From the NCBI RefSeq assembly GCF_033807715.1, contig NC_084590.1:2856001-2920000 (forward strand): DNA of 64,000 nt, written 5' to 3'. The translations under genes and the position numbers were made by a program. The stretch comes from Cololabis saira (lineage: Eukaryota > Chordata > Actinopteri > Beloniformes > Belonidae). The notes beneath the pieces are model-generated. The model searched no databases. It saw only the letters and a list, made by a program, of their open reading frames with translations, and was not told the DNA's origin. This document shows positions 1 to 11,573 of this stretch, piece by piece. Numbering within the stretch: position 1 is the first letter of the stretch; each line of letters opens with the position of its first letter.

Positions 1-3000
1 AGACAGTTGGGCAAGCCAACGTTTTTCCTAACGTTTTCTGCCGCCGAAATGAGATGGCCGGAGGTTATTGACATTATCAAAGCTCAACAAGGTGAGCAAG
101 GGGACTTCTCAGAGCTGGACTGGAATGAGAAGTGTGAGATTCTCCGCAGTAACCCTGTGACGGTGATGCGCTTGTTTGAGAAGCGAGTGGATGCGCTCAT
201 GACAGATCTGCTCCTGTCACCTGCACAGCCCATCGGTCCAGTGGAGGACTACTTTTATCGGGTGGAATTTCAAGCCAGAGGTAGTCCACATATCCATATG
301 CTGGTGTGGATCAAAGATGCACCAGAGATTGAGGATCCTGAGTGCTGCAAGGATGTCATCCAATTCATTGACCGCTATATATGCTGTCGGATGCCTGATG
401 TGGACACGGACCCCGAGCTCCACAAAATAGTGTCTGAGGTTCAGGTTCACAGCCGCAACCACTCCAAAACATGCAGGAAAGGCAATGTATCGTGCAGATT
501 TGGTTTTCCAAAACTGCCCATGGATCAAACGATCATTGGCTGCACACCTTGGGGGGCTGTTGATGATGGTGATGATGAAGATGTCAAGAAAGACGATGCC
601 CAGAAAGACCAAGACTGTGGACAAAACGATGTTGGCGGGCATAAAAAAGGTGGGGAAAAGTCCAAGGATTCCAAGAAGAGTCAGAAGAAGTCCAAGAAGA
701 GCAAAAAATTCCTCTCAAAGCAGCAACAGATGGCCAAGGAAAAGCTGAAGCCGGTGAGAGATCTTCTAATGGACCCAAATGCCTCTTTCAAGGACTTGGC
801 AGAGTTGTTGCAAAAATGTGACTTGCATCCTGAAGAGTACTCGCACAGTGTCAGATCCCTCACCAGTGGAATGGTGGTCTACAATAAGCGTGACCCCAAG
901 GACTGCTGGGTGAATGGATACAACCCTGACCTGTTGCGAGCATGGAACGCCAACATGGACATCCAGTATGTCATTGACGATTTCAGTTGCATCATGTATA
1001 TGATGTCGTACGTCTCCAAGCCAGAGCACGAGATGACTGAATTCCTTGACTCTGTCATCCGTGATGTACGGAAATCTGGCGTTAATAAACAGGATGAGAT
1101 GAAGCAGATTATGCAGGCGTATGCTAAACACCGAGAGGTTAGCGCTCAGGAGTCTGTGGCACGGGTATGCAGCCTACCGCTGAAAAAGTGCTCGCGTTCT
1201 GTAATTTTTATACAGACGGAGGACGACGGTATGAGAATGAGTCTTCCGATGAGCAGGCTGCAGAACATGGCCGCAGATGAAGAGGACGTTTGGATGGCAG
1301 GATTGCCGGAAAAATACATGCAGAGGCCTGATACAGGCGAGTTTCGAGACATGTGTCTGGCTGACTTCACATCCAATTACAGGGTCCTCTACGGTCAGCA
1401 ACGTCAATCGGCTACTGCCATTCCCCTCCAGAACGACCACGGGTGTATCCAGAAGAGGACTTCGGGAAAACCTGCCGTCATCCGGTTTACTCGTTTCTCA
1501 GAGAAGAAAGATCCGGAAAAGTATTACAGACGGCTCCTAAAACTGTACTGGCCACACAGAGAGGATGCTGATCTGAAGCCGGAACGCTACCCGACCTACG
1601 AAGCGTTTTATAAAAGTGGTCGGCGTCCGGGCCGATTGCCTGTGAAAAAGTACGTCAACTTCAATAGAAGGCGCTACGAAGGAGAGGGTAGGAAAATCGA
1701 CAAAGCCCTCGAACGGTTTCGAAAGGAGGGACCCATCCGCAACGCGTGGAATAGTTTTGCACCAGAGGTTGAGGTGGATCGTTTAGAGTGTGTCGCTCAG
1801 CGAGAAGCCATAAACCCTGGCGAGGAGGAACAGGAGCAGCTTCCAGATTTTCAGCTTCAAGGTGAGAGCAGTGGAGCCATGCCAGCAATCCAGGCGCCGG
1901 AATTGAGCCCCGACTTTGTGAGGAACATGTTTCGAAGCCTCAATGAGATGCAGGCGTCCGCCTTCTACGCCATACGCGAATGGTGTTTGAAACGCGTCTG
2001 GGGTCAGGATCCTGAACCCTTTTTTTACTTCATCTCTGGGGGAGCCGGTTGTGGCAAGTCCCATGTGATCAAGTGTGTTTATCAGGAGGCCACCAAGATT
2101 CTGCGCCAACTTCCCAGGTTACGCAATGAAGGTGACATGTCTAAGCCTTCAGTGCTGTTGGCGGCGTTTACTGGCACCGCCGCTTTCAATATCTCTGGCA
2201 AAACACTGCACTCACTGCTGAAGCTGCCGAGAAGCCTGAAACCTCCGTATCAAGGTCTCGGAAACACACTGGACGAAGTGAGGGTAACACTGTCCAATGC
2301 GGAGATCTTGATTATTGATGAGATATCCATGGTCTCTAAGGATCTGTTTTCCTATGTCCACTGGAGATTTCAGCAGATCAGAGGAAACAGGAGACCATTT
2401 GGAGGGATGTCTGTCCTTGCAGTTGGCGACTTTTACCAACTGCCGCCCCTTGGTAAAGGCAAACCGCTATGCGTTTTTGAGGATGATGTGCTCGACCTCT
2501 GGCAAGATTTCAAGCTGGTCAATCTGACAGAGATAATGCGGCAGAAAGATGATCGCACTTTTGCCGAGCTCTTGAACAGGATTAGAACCAGGAATAAGGA
2601 GGATCCGCTCAGCGCGGATGACGAAGCTCTGCTCGCTCAGGCCGTTGTGGAGGCCGGAGATTGTCCGACAGACGCCCTTCATATCTTTGCCACCAACAAA
2701 GAGGTTGACGAGCACAACGCTGCAATTTTAACTGCCTTAAAGTTGCAAGTTGTAGAGATTCCAGCGCAAGACTTTAGAAAAGATCTGCGAACTGGAGAAA
2801 TGAAACCTGCGTATGATTCCTTTAAAGGCAATAAAAGGGATTTACCTGACAACCTGCAAGCGGCTCAAGGAGCACGAGTCATGGTGATCAGGAATCTCGA
2901 TATTGAGGACGGGATTGTAAATGGCACTTTTGGAACAATTGCCAACATTGTCACCACCACCGAAGACGGACTGACTGTGGTCAAGCTCATTGGACTCGAA

Positions 3001-4098
3001 TTGGATAATCCCACGGCAGGCCAGAAATTCCGCAAGAAGATTCAAGGGGCGGAGGATAACTTGGTGTACGTGGAAAGGTTCGAGGAAAGCACGAGCATAA
3101 GGGGGATGGTTCGACGGCAGTTCCCGATGAAGCTGGCCTTCGGCTGTACAGCTCATAAAGTGCAAGGCATGACTGTGCAGTCTGCTGTGGTGTCCTTGAA
3201 GCACATTTTTGAACCCGGAATGGCCTATGTCGCCCTGAGCCGGACGACCTCACTTCAAGGACTATGGATCAGAGACTTTGAAGAAAAGAAGATCTATGCG
3301 AATCCTAAAATCACCACATCGATGGAGACTATGAGTCACGCCTCATTCGAGAGTGCAAGACCGCTTTTGCACTTTGTCAAGACCGCAGACCACACTGGTC
3401 CAACTTTGACAATAGTCCATCACAATTGTCAAGGACTTCCGTCGCACATGGAGGACATCAGGTCCCACCATGAATTCAGACTTGCTGATGTCCTGTGCAT
3501 CACCGAATCCCATCTGTCGGGATCATTTGTTTCTCCAGACTTCCAGCTGGAGGGATATGAGATGTTTGCGCGCAACAGAAATGTCTCATATTCTAACAGA
3601 GCGGATATGGCTATGAAAGATGGAGGTGGAGTTGCAGTGTACTACAGGAGCTGTCTACAAGCAGAGGCCCGACGGTACATTCAAAATGTGCCCGACCTTG
3701 AATTCGCCGTCGTCAAGGTTGAGGGTCCTGTCAGAGCATTGATAGCCACTGTGTACAGACCACCAAATATCCAACTTGACGTGTTTCTTGCAAACATGCA
3801 AAGCCTCTTGGACACTTTAGAGATGATGGGTTGCCAGCCTGTAGTGGTTTGTGGAGACTTCAATGAAGACTTGCTCTCCAAAGGGAAGAAAGCCATATGG
3901 GAGTTGTTTCGGTCCAGAGGCTATAGCCAGCTTGTTTCCGCTGCAACGACCGAAAAGCGGACACTGATTGATCATATTTACATATCGCAACCACAATGTT
4001 GCCTTCAATCAGGTGTGCTGCAATCGTATCACAGTTATCACGATCCGGTGTACTGTGTTTTGACTTCGCCAGAAGCGGGAGGCTTGTCTTCTGAGTGA
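1..4098 (+). CDS. Helentron Rep-helicase-endonuclease protein (5' end outside window)
   Basis: This is the replicase of a rolling-circle (Helitron-group) transposon. The frame is open from base 1, so the N-terminus lies outside the window; the TTG at 7 is not a convincing start. In order, counting from base 7: a Helitron-like Rep region with an HUH motif (HIH at about residues 95-97) and a Y-rich YMMSYVSK motif near residue 340; a lysine-rich linker; a Pif1-type helicase with Walker A GGAGCGKS (about 678-685), Walker B LIIDEISM, GDFYQLPP and AHKVQGMT; and a C-terminal apurinic-type endonuclease domain from about residue 1130 (VVCGDFNED, LIDHIYIS). The Rep-Pif1-endonuclease order is the known signature of vertebrate Helentrons. 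Over 1360 codons have no stop or frameshift, unlike nearly everything else here, so the copy may be young. Whether it moves cannot be told from this window. Confidence 0.9.
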   Translation, partial: RQLGKPTFFLTFSAAEMRWPEVIDIIKAQQGEQGDFSELDWNEKCEILRSNPVTVMRLFEKRVDALMTDLLLSPAQPIGPVEDYFYRVEFQARGSPHIHMLVWIKDAPEIEDPECCKDVIQFIDRYICCRMPDVDTDPELHKIVSEVQVHSRNHSKTCRKGNVSCRFGFPKLPMDQTIIGCTPWGAVDDGDDEDVKKDDAQKDQDCGQNDVGGHKKGGEKSKDSKKSQKKSKKSKKFLSKQQQMAKEKLKPVRDLLMDPNASFKDLAELLQKCDLHPEEYSHSVRSLTSGMVVYNKRDPKDCWVNGYNPDLLRAWNANMDIQYVIDDFSCIMYMMSYVSKPEHEMTEFLDSVIRDVRKSGVNKQDEMKQIMQAYAKHREVSAQESVARVCSLPLKKCSRSVIFIQTEDDGMRMSLPMSRLQNMAADEEDVWMAGLPEKYMQRPDTGEFRDMCLADFTSNYRVLYGQQRQSATAIPLQNDHGCIQKRTSGKPAVIRFTRFSEKKDPEKYYRRLLKLYWPHREDADLKPERYPTYEAFYKSGRRPGRLPVKKYVNFNRRRYEGEGRKIDKALERFRKEGPIRNAWNSFAPEVEVDRLECVAQREAINPGEEEQEQLPDFQLQGESSGAMPAIQAPELSPDFVRNMFRSLNEMQASAFYAIREWCLKRVWGQDPEPFFYFISGGAGCGKSHVIKCVYQEATKILRQLPRLRNEGDMSKPSVLLAAFTGTAAFNISGKTLHSLLKLPRSLKPPYQGLGNTLDEVRVTLSNAEILIIDEISMVSKDLFSYVHWRFQQIRGNRRPFGGMSVLAVGDFYQLPPLGKGKPLCVFEDDVLDLWQDFKLVNLTEIMRQKDDRTFAELLNRIRTRNKEDPLSADDEALLAQAVVEAGDCPTDALHIFATNKEVDEHNAAILTALKLQVVEIPAQDFRKDLRTGEMKPAYDSFKGNKRDLPDNLQAAQGARVMVIRNLDIEDGIVNGTFGTIANIVTTTEDGLTVVKLIGLELDNPTAGQKFRKKIQGAEDNLVYVERFEESTSIRGMVRRQFPMKLAFGCTAHKVQGMTVQSAVVSLKHIFEPGMAYVALSRTTSLQGLWIRDFEEKKIYANPKITTSMETMSHASFESARPLLHFVKTADHTGPTLTIVHHNCQGLPSHMEDIRSHHEFRLADVLCITESHLSGSFVSPDFQLEGYEMFARNRNVSYSNRADMAMKDGGGVAVYYRSCLQAEARRYIQNVPDLEFAVVKVEGPVRALIATVYRPPNIQLDVFLANMQSLLDTLEMMGCQPVVVCGDFNEDLLSKGKKAIWELFRSRGYSQLVSAATTEKRTLIDHIYISQPQCCLQSGVLQSYHSYHDPVYCVLTSPEAGGLSSE

Positions 4099-4490
4099 AG
4101 TGGTTTTGCTTTAGTGGTGTTGTGTCTGGATGCCTGTGGGGAATGTGGCCTCGGGTCCAAGTCATCTGTGAAGTACTCTTTGGCAGAGTTCACAGCTTGT
4201 TGTTGATGGTGGTTGGGGTTGAGCAAGATGGCCTGTTGTTGTTGTTAGGGTAGTTGTTGTTAGGGTAGTTCTTGTGGTTCATTGTGTTATTTTCTTTTGG
4301 TATCTGGATGCTTATGGTGAATATGGCCTGGGGTCCAACTCATGGTGGTTTTGGGTTGAGAAAGGTTTCCTCTTGTGGTCTTTTATTGTGGAAAAGAGCC
4401 CTTGTAGGTATGTTGTTTAATTCGGAAAAGGTGCCCAGCCCAGATGAAATGGTAGGTATGCGGTAAGTATTTTCAATCACATCCTTCTCA
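4099..4490. other. 3' flank of the Helentron, G/T-rich with two diverged repeats
   Basis: No ORF of note. Two short near-identical units (TGTTGTTAGGGTAGTT) lie at about 4236-4270. A longer diverged repeat, beginning near 4124 and again near 4300, shares the pattern TCTGGATGC...AATRTGGCCT. These may be the transposon's subterminal repeats. I could not identify a terminal hairpin or the exact right end. Confidence 0.4.
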
Positions 4491-4601
4491 TTCCCTCCCC
4501 TTCTCTCTTCCTTCCCCACCTTTCCCTCTCTAGCACCCCCTCTCTGTTTATCTGTTTTTGTGTATGTCTGTCATCTGTGTTTGTCTGCGTGTGCGTCTGT
4601 C

Positions 4602-4602
<1 letters not shown>

Positions 4603-4645
<43 letters not shown>

Positions 4646-4671
4646 TGTGTGTGCGTCTGTGTGTGTGTGTT
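4603..4671. repeat. (GT)n microsatellite
   Basis: Nearly pure GT dinucleotide run with a few GC interruptions. ORFs of alternating Cys/Val or Thr/His across it are artefacts of the repeat. Confidence 0.95.
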
Positions 4672-5099
4672 AGCACACACTGCTGTGTGCTAACACAGGG
4701 TATGTGTGAAGCGTCTAGTGCAGTAGTGTGGTGCTTGGAGCTAGTGCATGTTGCTGCATTGTGCTGCTCTCTGCTCACTGCTTCTGCCGCTGGCTAGCCT
4801 TCTGAATGGAGGGTGAAAAGAAGAAGCTGACTTAGTTAGCTTCCTCCTGCCAGTACAAAGCCTCTCCACTACCAAGACTCCTGCAGTGCCTCCCCGGGGC
4901 CACACACGGAAACTGGGTACCTCACGGTCCCAGGCTAAACTGCAGGGGATCTCGGAGCAGCAGCGGGCCCCAGAGACACGGCGTCAGGGCCACCACTGTG
5001 TGGATAAACCCTGGTGCCTGTCAACCGCTGTCCCAGCTATGGGTGAATAGTCCCCCTGCAGGTGTAATGTTGTCAGTTGTACTTACAGAGCCACTGAGG

Positions 5100-5868
5100 A
5101 TGCAGGCAAGGTGCACTTACAGACAGAGGTGAGTATACTGTTAGATAGTTTGATTTGACTTTTCAATGCTCACATTTCTTTGAAGTTTTTTAATCTTATG
5201 TTAAAAAAACTTTTCAACCCACATGTATAAAGTTGTTTTCATTCTCCTTTGGTGTACAGCCAGGATCAGGCATACCTGGGCTGGCTACAGGAAGGGGTCC
5301 AGGAGCAGCAGGAGCCAGTAGAGCCATGGATGACCTGCGGTTGGTCATGGGAAGAGCTGCAGCAATGTAGCAGCACTCTGCTGCATCAGCGAGACTTCCT
5401 AGACGGTCCAACATGTGTCCAAGGGGCCACAGCAGCAGTTCAATGTGTCTCAGGCAGGTGCTCATCAGCCAGATGCTCTGCCAATGTATGCAGCTTTCTT
5501 CTTGATGATTCACTTGCTTTGAAAACTACAACTTATTGATTATTTCTTTGTTTCCAAATCAGGGCTACAACAGATCCAGGTAGCAGACCAAGTGACAACA
5601 GCAGCTCTGGAGACAACTCTATTGATGCAGCAACCACACAGAGGTAAGATTTTCTATTGTCCTGGTGTGTGAGCAATTGTAAGGCTAATTTGTATACTGA
5701 ATTTAAATTCAGAAATAACTATGATGTATGTTGTGCTGATATCTCTGTTTTTGTGTATTCAGGAAAGAGGAAGATGACCACTGCTCTGCACTGTCCAAAG
5801 ACATTCTGCTGCCACATGAATGCCCATCAGACAGAGGGATCCTCACTGGTTTTGATGTGGACCTTTGA
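5100..5868 (+). CDS. Putative four-exon gene, unknown 137-residue product
   Basis: I do not recognise this protein. A spliced ORF can be built with consensus sites: exon 1 5100-5128 (ATG; donor GAG|gtgagt), exon 2 5260-5457 (acceptor gtacag, donor CAG|gtgctc), exon 3 5563-5643 (acceptor aaatcag, donor GAG|gtaaga), exon 4 5763-5868 (acceptor attcag, stop TGA). All three introns fall at codon phase 2 and the joined length is 414 bases, exactly 138 codons. The product is Gln/Glu/Ser-rich with no visible transmembrane segment; the middle contains WSWEELQQC. A poly(A) signal follows at 6436. It may be a small host gene or an accessory ORF of a DNA transposon. Matching splice phases in a short ORF can occur by chance, so confidence is moderate. 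Confidence 0.42.
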
Positions 5869-6771
5869 CCTCTGTGAGTCTCAATCCTTGTAAAGGACTC
5901 AGGACTTATTTTGTCCTCACATCTGTTGTGAATGGAAGTCTATTGTCCATATTTCCAACTTTAATTGTCACAATAACAGTTCAGTTTTTGATATTTTAAT
6001 GAGAGGCTCTTGGTCTGACCAATCATGGTAGATTGACCCAGACTTCTCTATTCTTTTGTTCTGCATTGTAAGGCTTCAATTCTCTCAAAATTAAATTCTT
6101 GACATGTTTTTATGATCATACACTTAACTGCATTATATTGTTTTATCTTATGTTCTTAATGAATGTTGTCCACATGATTATTACTTACCTTTTGATGATC
6201 TAAATTACAATTGTATTATTAGCACAATGATCTTGTCTGCACCCATACAATTTTGAATGCATCTGTAATTTCATTCTTGCATAATTTTTATATTTTTGAA
6301 ATATTATCTTAAGCTTAATTCACTTCAAGATTAATATTGTGTAAAACCATATACTACTTAAAGACATATGTAAAATGTTATGCAGAACAATTTACTTGAA
6401 TCAGAGTTGTTTACTTTGTTGACTATTTGACATTTAATAAACATGTTTGTACAGTACTGGTTTTGTCCTGGTGTTCCATATAATAGAGGTGTTATTGATG
6501 ATTATTATATAATTTAATTTCTAAATGTATTGGATTAACTGTTGTTTGACCATATGATTATCATCTGGGCAAATGGACACACACATACAGACACATGTGC
6601 AATGATGTCATCGCTCACTTCAAGCTCCAAGCCTTCAAGATTTTTCCACTTTCTTCCATACATTATCATCATACTCCCACAGTTTTTACTCTACATGCAG
6701 AGTACATGCATAGACTCACTCATTCAGTCACTCAAACACAGACACACACTCACTAGCTCTACTCTCTGACA

Positions 6772-6772
<1 letters not shown>
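5869..6772. other. AT-rich 3' region with poly(A) signal at 6436-6441
   Basis: AT-rich DNA downstream of the putative four-exon gene, with AATAAA at 6436-6441 that would suit as its poly(A) signal. No other coding or repeat structure is clear until the AC run at 6773. Confidence 0.4.

Positions 6773-6824
<52 letters not shown>
6773..6824. repeat. (AC)n microsatellite
   Basis: Uninterrupted AC dinucleotide run lying at the 5' edge of the LINE remnant that follows. Confidence 0.95.
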
Positions 6825-6827
<3 letters not shown>

Positions 6828-6834
6828 CATAGGT

Positions 6835-7116
6835 GTGCATGAACTCTTCAGGGAAACACACACAATCCTCAGAAAACGAAAGGTGGATGTCCTGAAGCAA
6901 GGCCGGAAGCTGAAGTGCTCTAGTGTATATCTAAATGATCACCTGACGAGGAGAAACGCCTACATTGCCCGCCAAGCACGTGTTCTGAGGAAGGATAACA
7001 AAATACAAGCCACCTGGACTGCCACCTGTAAGATCTACATTAAGCTTAATGGAAACCCAGAGGTTGCAAATACACTGCTTATCCATGAACTTTCAGAGCT
7101 GGATCAATATGTCTGA
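6835..7116 (+). pseudogene. C-terminal piece of a LINE ORF1 protein
   Basis: Open frame of 93 codons resembling the C-terminal RNA-binding part of ORF1 from fish LINEs: basic, with the characteristic ...VYLNDHLTRRNA... and RVLRKDNKIQATWT segments. It sits directly upstream of a LINE endonuclease/RT remnant on the same strand, as expected for ORF1. The N-terminal part is missing and is replaced upstream by the AC microsatellite, consistent with 5' truncation. The family assignment rests on recall of the motif pattern. Confidence 0.6.
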
Positions 7117-7189
7117 TGAATGTGATGATGATTTAACAACTTGAGGTATGTGATAAGATGACTGGTATAAACAAACTACCTACAGGCTT

Positions 7190-9058
7190 AGTCCTTGCAC
7201 ATATTAACATGTAGTTTGAGGAATAAAATCCAAGACCTTTCTTTATTTTTGCAATTGAACAATATAGATATTCTTGCAATTTCTGAAACCTCCTGGACAG
7301 TTTTATAAACAATTCAGAAGTTTCTATAAGTGGCTATTCAATTTATAGACATGATAGAAATAGGTTTGAAGGTGTGGCCATTCTAATACATGACCATTAT
7401 CCTGTTAAATTGAGACATGACTTGATGGTTGATGATGTTGAAGTGTTATGGCTGCAGGTACATCTCCCCTATTTAAAACCAATACTTGTTGGATGTTGTT
7501 ACAGGCCACCTAGTGTCAGGATAGAATATTTAAATGCATTATGTAATATGCTAGATAAAGTGACTGAAGAAAACAGAGATGTACTGGATGGGTGATCTGA
7601 ACATTGATTGGCTATCTGATGAGTGTGCTCTCAAGAACAAGCTTAAATATATGACTGATTTGTGGTTTATCCCAATTAATTTATCAACCTACAAGAATTT
7701 CTATTAACACTGCTAGATCTCCAACATCAAAATGTATCCATCATATTTTCACTAATACCCCTGATATGTGCTCCACACCTGTTTTTGTACCAGTTTAGTG
7801 ACCATAACTGTGTGGCTGTCTCCAGGAGAAAAAAGCGTCCTAAAGCCTGTCCCAATATTATGGTAAAAAGAACTTATAAGACATTCAATGAGGATAATTT
7901 TCTCACTGAGCTGGATAACATTAAGTATGTGCTATTGAGAGTTGTTAACAGTCATGCTCCGTTAGAAAAGTTTACAGTTAAAGCCAAAAGTGCTCCTTGG
8001 ATTGATTCTGAATTAAAGAGTTTAATGGCTCAAAGGACTAAGAAGGTTGCTGTTCTCTCGGGTTCTCTTGTGGACAGAAAACTTTATTGTATACAAAGGC
8101 ATCATGTGACCAAAGTGAACAGAGTCAAAAAGAAAAAACTTCTATCAGAAAAGAATTTCTGACAGTGGTACGGACAGTAAGAAATTATGGAATGTACTTA
8201 ATGAAATTATGGGGAAAAAATCTACCTGTACCTCTTTTGTTGAACTGAATGGAGTTTATTTAAATAAGCCAACTCAGATTGCAAATTATTTCAAGGATTA
8301 TTTTGTTAACAAGGGTTCTAAACTCAGAGAGAAAATGCATTGTACTGTTGATACTAACTCAGATGAGCTGATAAAAAAATGAATTATGAAAAACAAGTTA
8401 TGTCATTTTGAATGTCATCTGGTCAGTGTTGTGCGGGTGGAATTGCTGCTGAAATCTTTGACTGTTGGTGGGTCTGCTGGAATGGACAACTTGGACAATA
8501 GGCTATTGAGATCATCTGCTGCGGTAATTTCGAAGCCTCTCTGTCACATGTTCAACAGGTGTCTGATTAGTGGTGTGTGTCCTAAACATTGGAAGGAGGG
8601 TTAGATCATTCCTTTACCCAAATATACAAAATCAACTTTCTGCGGTCCAAATAGTAGGCCTATAAGTATTTTACCTGTTCTCAGTAAATTATTGGAGATG
8701 ATAGTATTCAAGCAAGTACAAGATTACTTTTCTTACAATGATTTAACAACAATGTTCCAACATGCTTATAGGTCTGGCCACTCCAACTGCACTGCAATGA
8801 CACAGATGTCCAATAACTGGTTAACATCAATTGATGACTCGATGCTTGTGGGAACAGCATTGCTTGACTTCAGTGCTGCCTTTGATGTGATTGAGCATGA
8901 CATTTTAATTTCTAAACTCATTAATTATGGTTTTAATTTTTCTACAATTCAATGGTTTAAGAGCTATTTGTCTGAAAGGTCACAAAAAGTTTATTTTAAA
9001 AGGTGCCTTATCGCATAGTAAGTCATTGGACTGTGGAGTCCCCCAGGGTAGCTGCCAA
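7190..9058 (+). pseudogene. Decayed LINE endonuclease-reverse transcriptase
   Basis: Fragments in several frames read as one LINE pol. The endonuclease part (about 7200-7600) has ILAISET and VGCCYRPPS. A linker follows (7785-8162). The RT part (8386-9058) has SRPISILPVLSK, LDFSAAFD and, after a frameshift near 9000, GVPQGS. Stops and frameshifts break it repeatedly. The reading is cut just after GVPQGS, before the YADD active site, where the composite repeat at 9061 begins. Weak similarity to later LINE sequence may resume after 11634. It belongs to the CR1/L2/Rex1 side of the Jockey superfamily; the exact family is uncertain. It is dead. Confidence 0.75.
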
Positions 9059-9060
9059 AT

Positions 9061-9120
9061 CGCGATCATCCGGCAGTAGTCCGTGGCACTTCAAAATTTC
9101 CCGGGAATTTTGGTCTAGTT
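9061..9120. repeat. Left 60 bp terminal direct repeat
   Basis: Begins CGCGATCATCCGGCAGTAGT and contains an imperfect palindrome (AAAATTTCCCGGGAATTTT). Matches 11574-11632 with a one-base length difference near its end. Confidence 0.9.
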
Positions 9121-10426
9121 ATTATTTATTATTCCATATTCTTCCGTATGAACTTCGGCGCGTAACTAGTTGCGCAGCTTTGAGAAAACTCAAAAAGTAA
9201 AAACGTAGAAACGTGCGACTTAATCGGGACTTCATGGGAATGACTTTTATTAGCGATTGGCGTGCACGTTTTTGCGCAACGTGCACAAACGTGCGCTTTT
9301 TGCCCCATCGTGAACGCATTGCGTGAACTTTGGGGCCTCACCACTCGCACACCGTTACTCGAAAAATTATGAACCGATTTAGAAAGTTGTAGGCCCTGAA
9401 TTTAACTACAGTCCTGTGGATTTTCAGAACGATGGCACGAATTGTTTTTGCACGAAGTGCAAAAACATTTCCAAATTTCCAAACTAATGGGGACCATGTA
9501 TTTGTATGGGGCAGCATTTCACACTGTGTGTGTGATGAGGTTAAAAAAAAAAAAAATCACCTTTTTTCTGAGTCACCTATCTTTCTCATACTTGCACGTA
9601 GAAACGTCATTCAAACTTCAAAACGGAGGAAAACTTCTCTTCTCTCTCTAAACCCCAGACTGTTTTTTCCTAAAATGTACACTTTTCAAGATATGAGCCC
9701 TCAAGCGAGGACTGGAAATCACTTTTTTGTCAAATCTTCAGTGCGGTTCTAATTGATCAGAGTGCGAGAGACTTTGAAAAAATGACCATAATTTTTATTT
9801 GTAACTCGAGCTCACGGCCGAACCGTAAAAGCTAGAAAGATAATCTTTGGTCAGAATGTAGACATAGATGTTGAGATTCAAATAATATGACTTTGACAGG
9901 CGTGGTGTGCACAAAATTTGAACGGGGGAGCCAAGAGTCACGCCAAATCCTGCCTCTGTCTCCATTGACTCTAATGTTAAAAAAAGTTTTCTTCAAAAAA
10001 ATCTCATTTTTGTTTTCGAATTGCCGTTACTAACACATTTTAAGGAATATCTGAATAAAATTAAGATTGTCAGAATCTTCCGGGTTCTGTCTCCCTCACG
10101 ATGTCTTTGTTTTTCTGCTAGGAGCTACAGTTTGATTACAAGGTGAAGTTATTTGAGGCTTGTCAAATCCGAAGAACTAGCTGAGTCATTCCAATACAAT
10201 ATACACTACCATACTTCCGGGTCATGTGACCCAGAACTAGTCACATGACCCACTCAATGCAGACTTCATAATACTTTACCTTGGATAATGGAGGAATCTG
10301 AACCCTGACCTTTTGACCTTACATGATCCCCAGTCCTGCTGGGGACAGGTTCATGGGATATATATGTATATTATTATTATTATACATATAAATATTTACA
10401 TTTGTATATTATATATACATATTATC

Positions 10427-11573
10427 CCCGCCCCTTCTTCTGATTGGCCGATACGTTATAGTCCAATATCTTTTGAATGGTTTGACATAGAGACACACGG
10501 GTGGTATCAAATGACTAAGTATCGAGCCCCTGACCCTCATTGGTGCAAATTAGCCCCGCCCCTTCTTCTGATTGGCTGATACGTTAAAGTCCAATATCTT
10601 TTGAATGGTTTGACATACAGAGACATGGGTGGTGTCAAATGACTAAGTATCGAGTCCCTGACCCTCATTGGTGCAAATTAGCCACGCCCCTTCTTCTGAT
10701 TGGCCGATACGTTATAGTCCAATATCTTTTGAATGGTTTGACATACAGAGACATGGGTGGTGTCAAATGACTAAGTATCGAGTCCCTGACCCTCATTGGT
10801 GCAAATTAGCCACGCCCCTTCTTCTGATTGGCCGATACGTTATAGTCCAATATCTTTTGAATGGTTTGACATACAGAGACATGGGTGGTGTCAAATGACT
10901 AAGTATCGAGTCCCTGACCCTCATTGGTGCAAATTAGCCACGCCCCTTCTTCTGATTGGCCGATACGTTATAGTCCAATATCTTTTGAATGGTTTGACAT
11001 ACAGAGACATGGGTGGTGTCAAATGACTAAGTATCGAGTCCCTGACCCTCATTGGTGCAAATTAGCCCCGCCCCTTCTTCTGATTGGCCGATACGTTAAA
11101 GTCCAATATCTTTGAATGGTTTGACATACAGAGACATGGGTGGTGTCAAATGACTAAGTATCGAGTCCCTGACCCTCATTGGTGCAAATTAGCCACGCCC
11201 CTTCTTCTGATTGGCCGATACGTTATAGTCCAATATCTTTTGAATGGTTTAACATACAGAGACATGGGTGGTGTCAAATGACTAAGTATCGAGTCCCTGA
11301 CCCTCATTGGTGCAAATTAGCCACGCCCCTTCTTCTGATTGGCTGATACGTTAAAGTCCAATATCTTTTGAATGGTTTGACATACAGAGACATGGGTGGT
11401 GTCAAATGACTAAGTATCGAGTCCCTGACCCTCATTGGTGCAAATTAGCCACGCCCCTTCTTCTGATTGGCCGATACGTTATAGTCCAATATCTTTTGAA
11501 TGGTTTGACATAGAGAGTCATGGGTGGTGTCAAATGACAAAGTATCGAGTCCTTGACCTTCATGGGTGCATCC
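10427..11573. repeat. 128 bp tandem repeat, nine copies
   Basis: The landmark CCTTCTTCTGATTGG begins at 10433, 10561, 10689, 10817, 10945, 11073, 11200, 11328 and 11456: spacing 128 each time except one of 127, where a T is lost from a TTTT run at about 11110. Copies differ by only a few substitutions, so amplification or homogenisation is recent. 128 is not a multiple of three, so the overlapping ORFs across the array are artefacts. The copies are contiguous with no unique spacers, so this is not a CRISPR array. Confidence 0.97.

Noticed and set aside
217..1131. Several minus-strand ORFs of up to 141 codons
   Set aside because: Shadows of the Helentron ORF.
4477..4797. ORFs of alternating Cys/Val or Thr/His
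   Set aside because: They are translations of the GT microsatellite, in all frames.
10427..11573. CRISPR-like array
   Set aside because: Units are contiguous and have no unique spacers, in a eukaryotic context.
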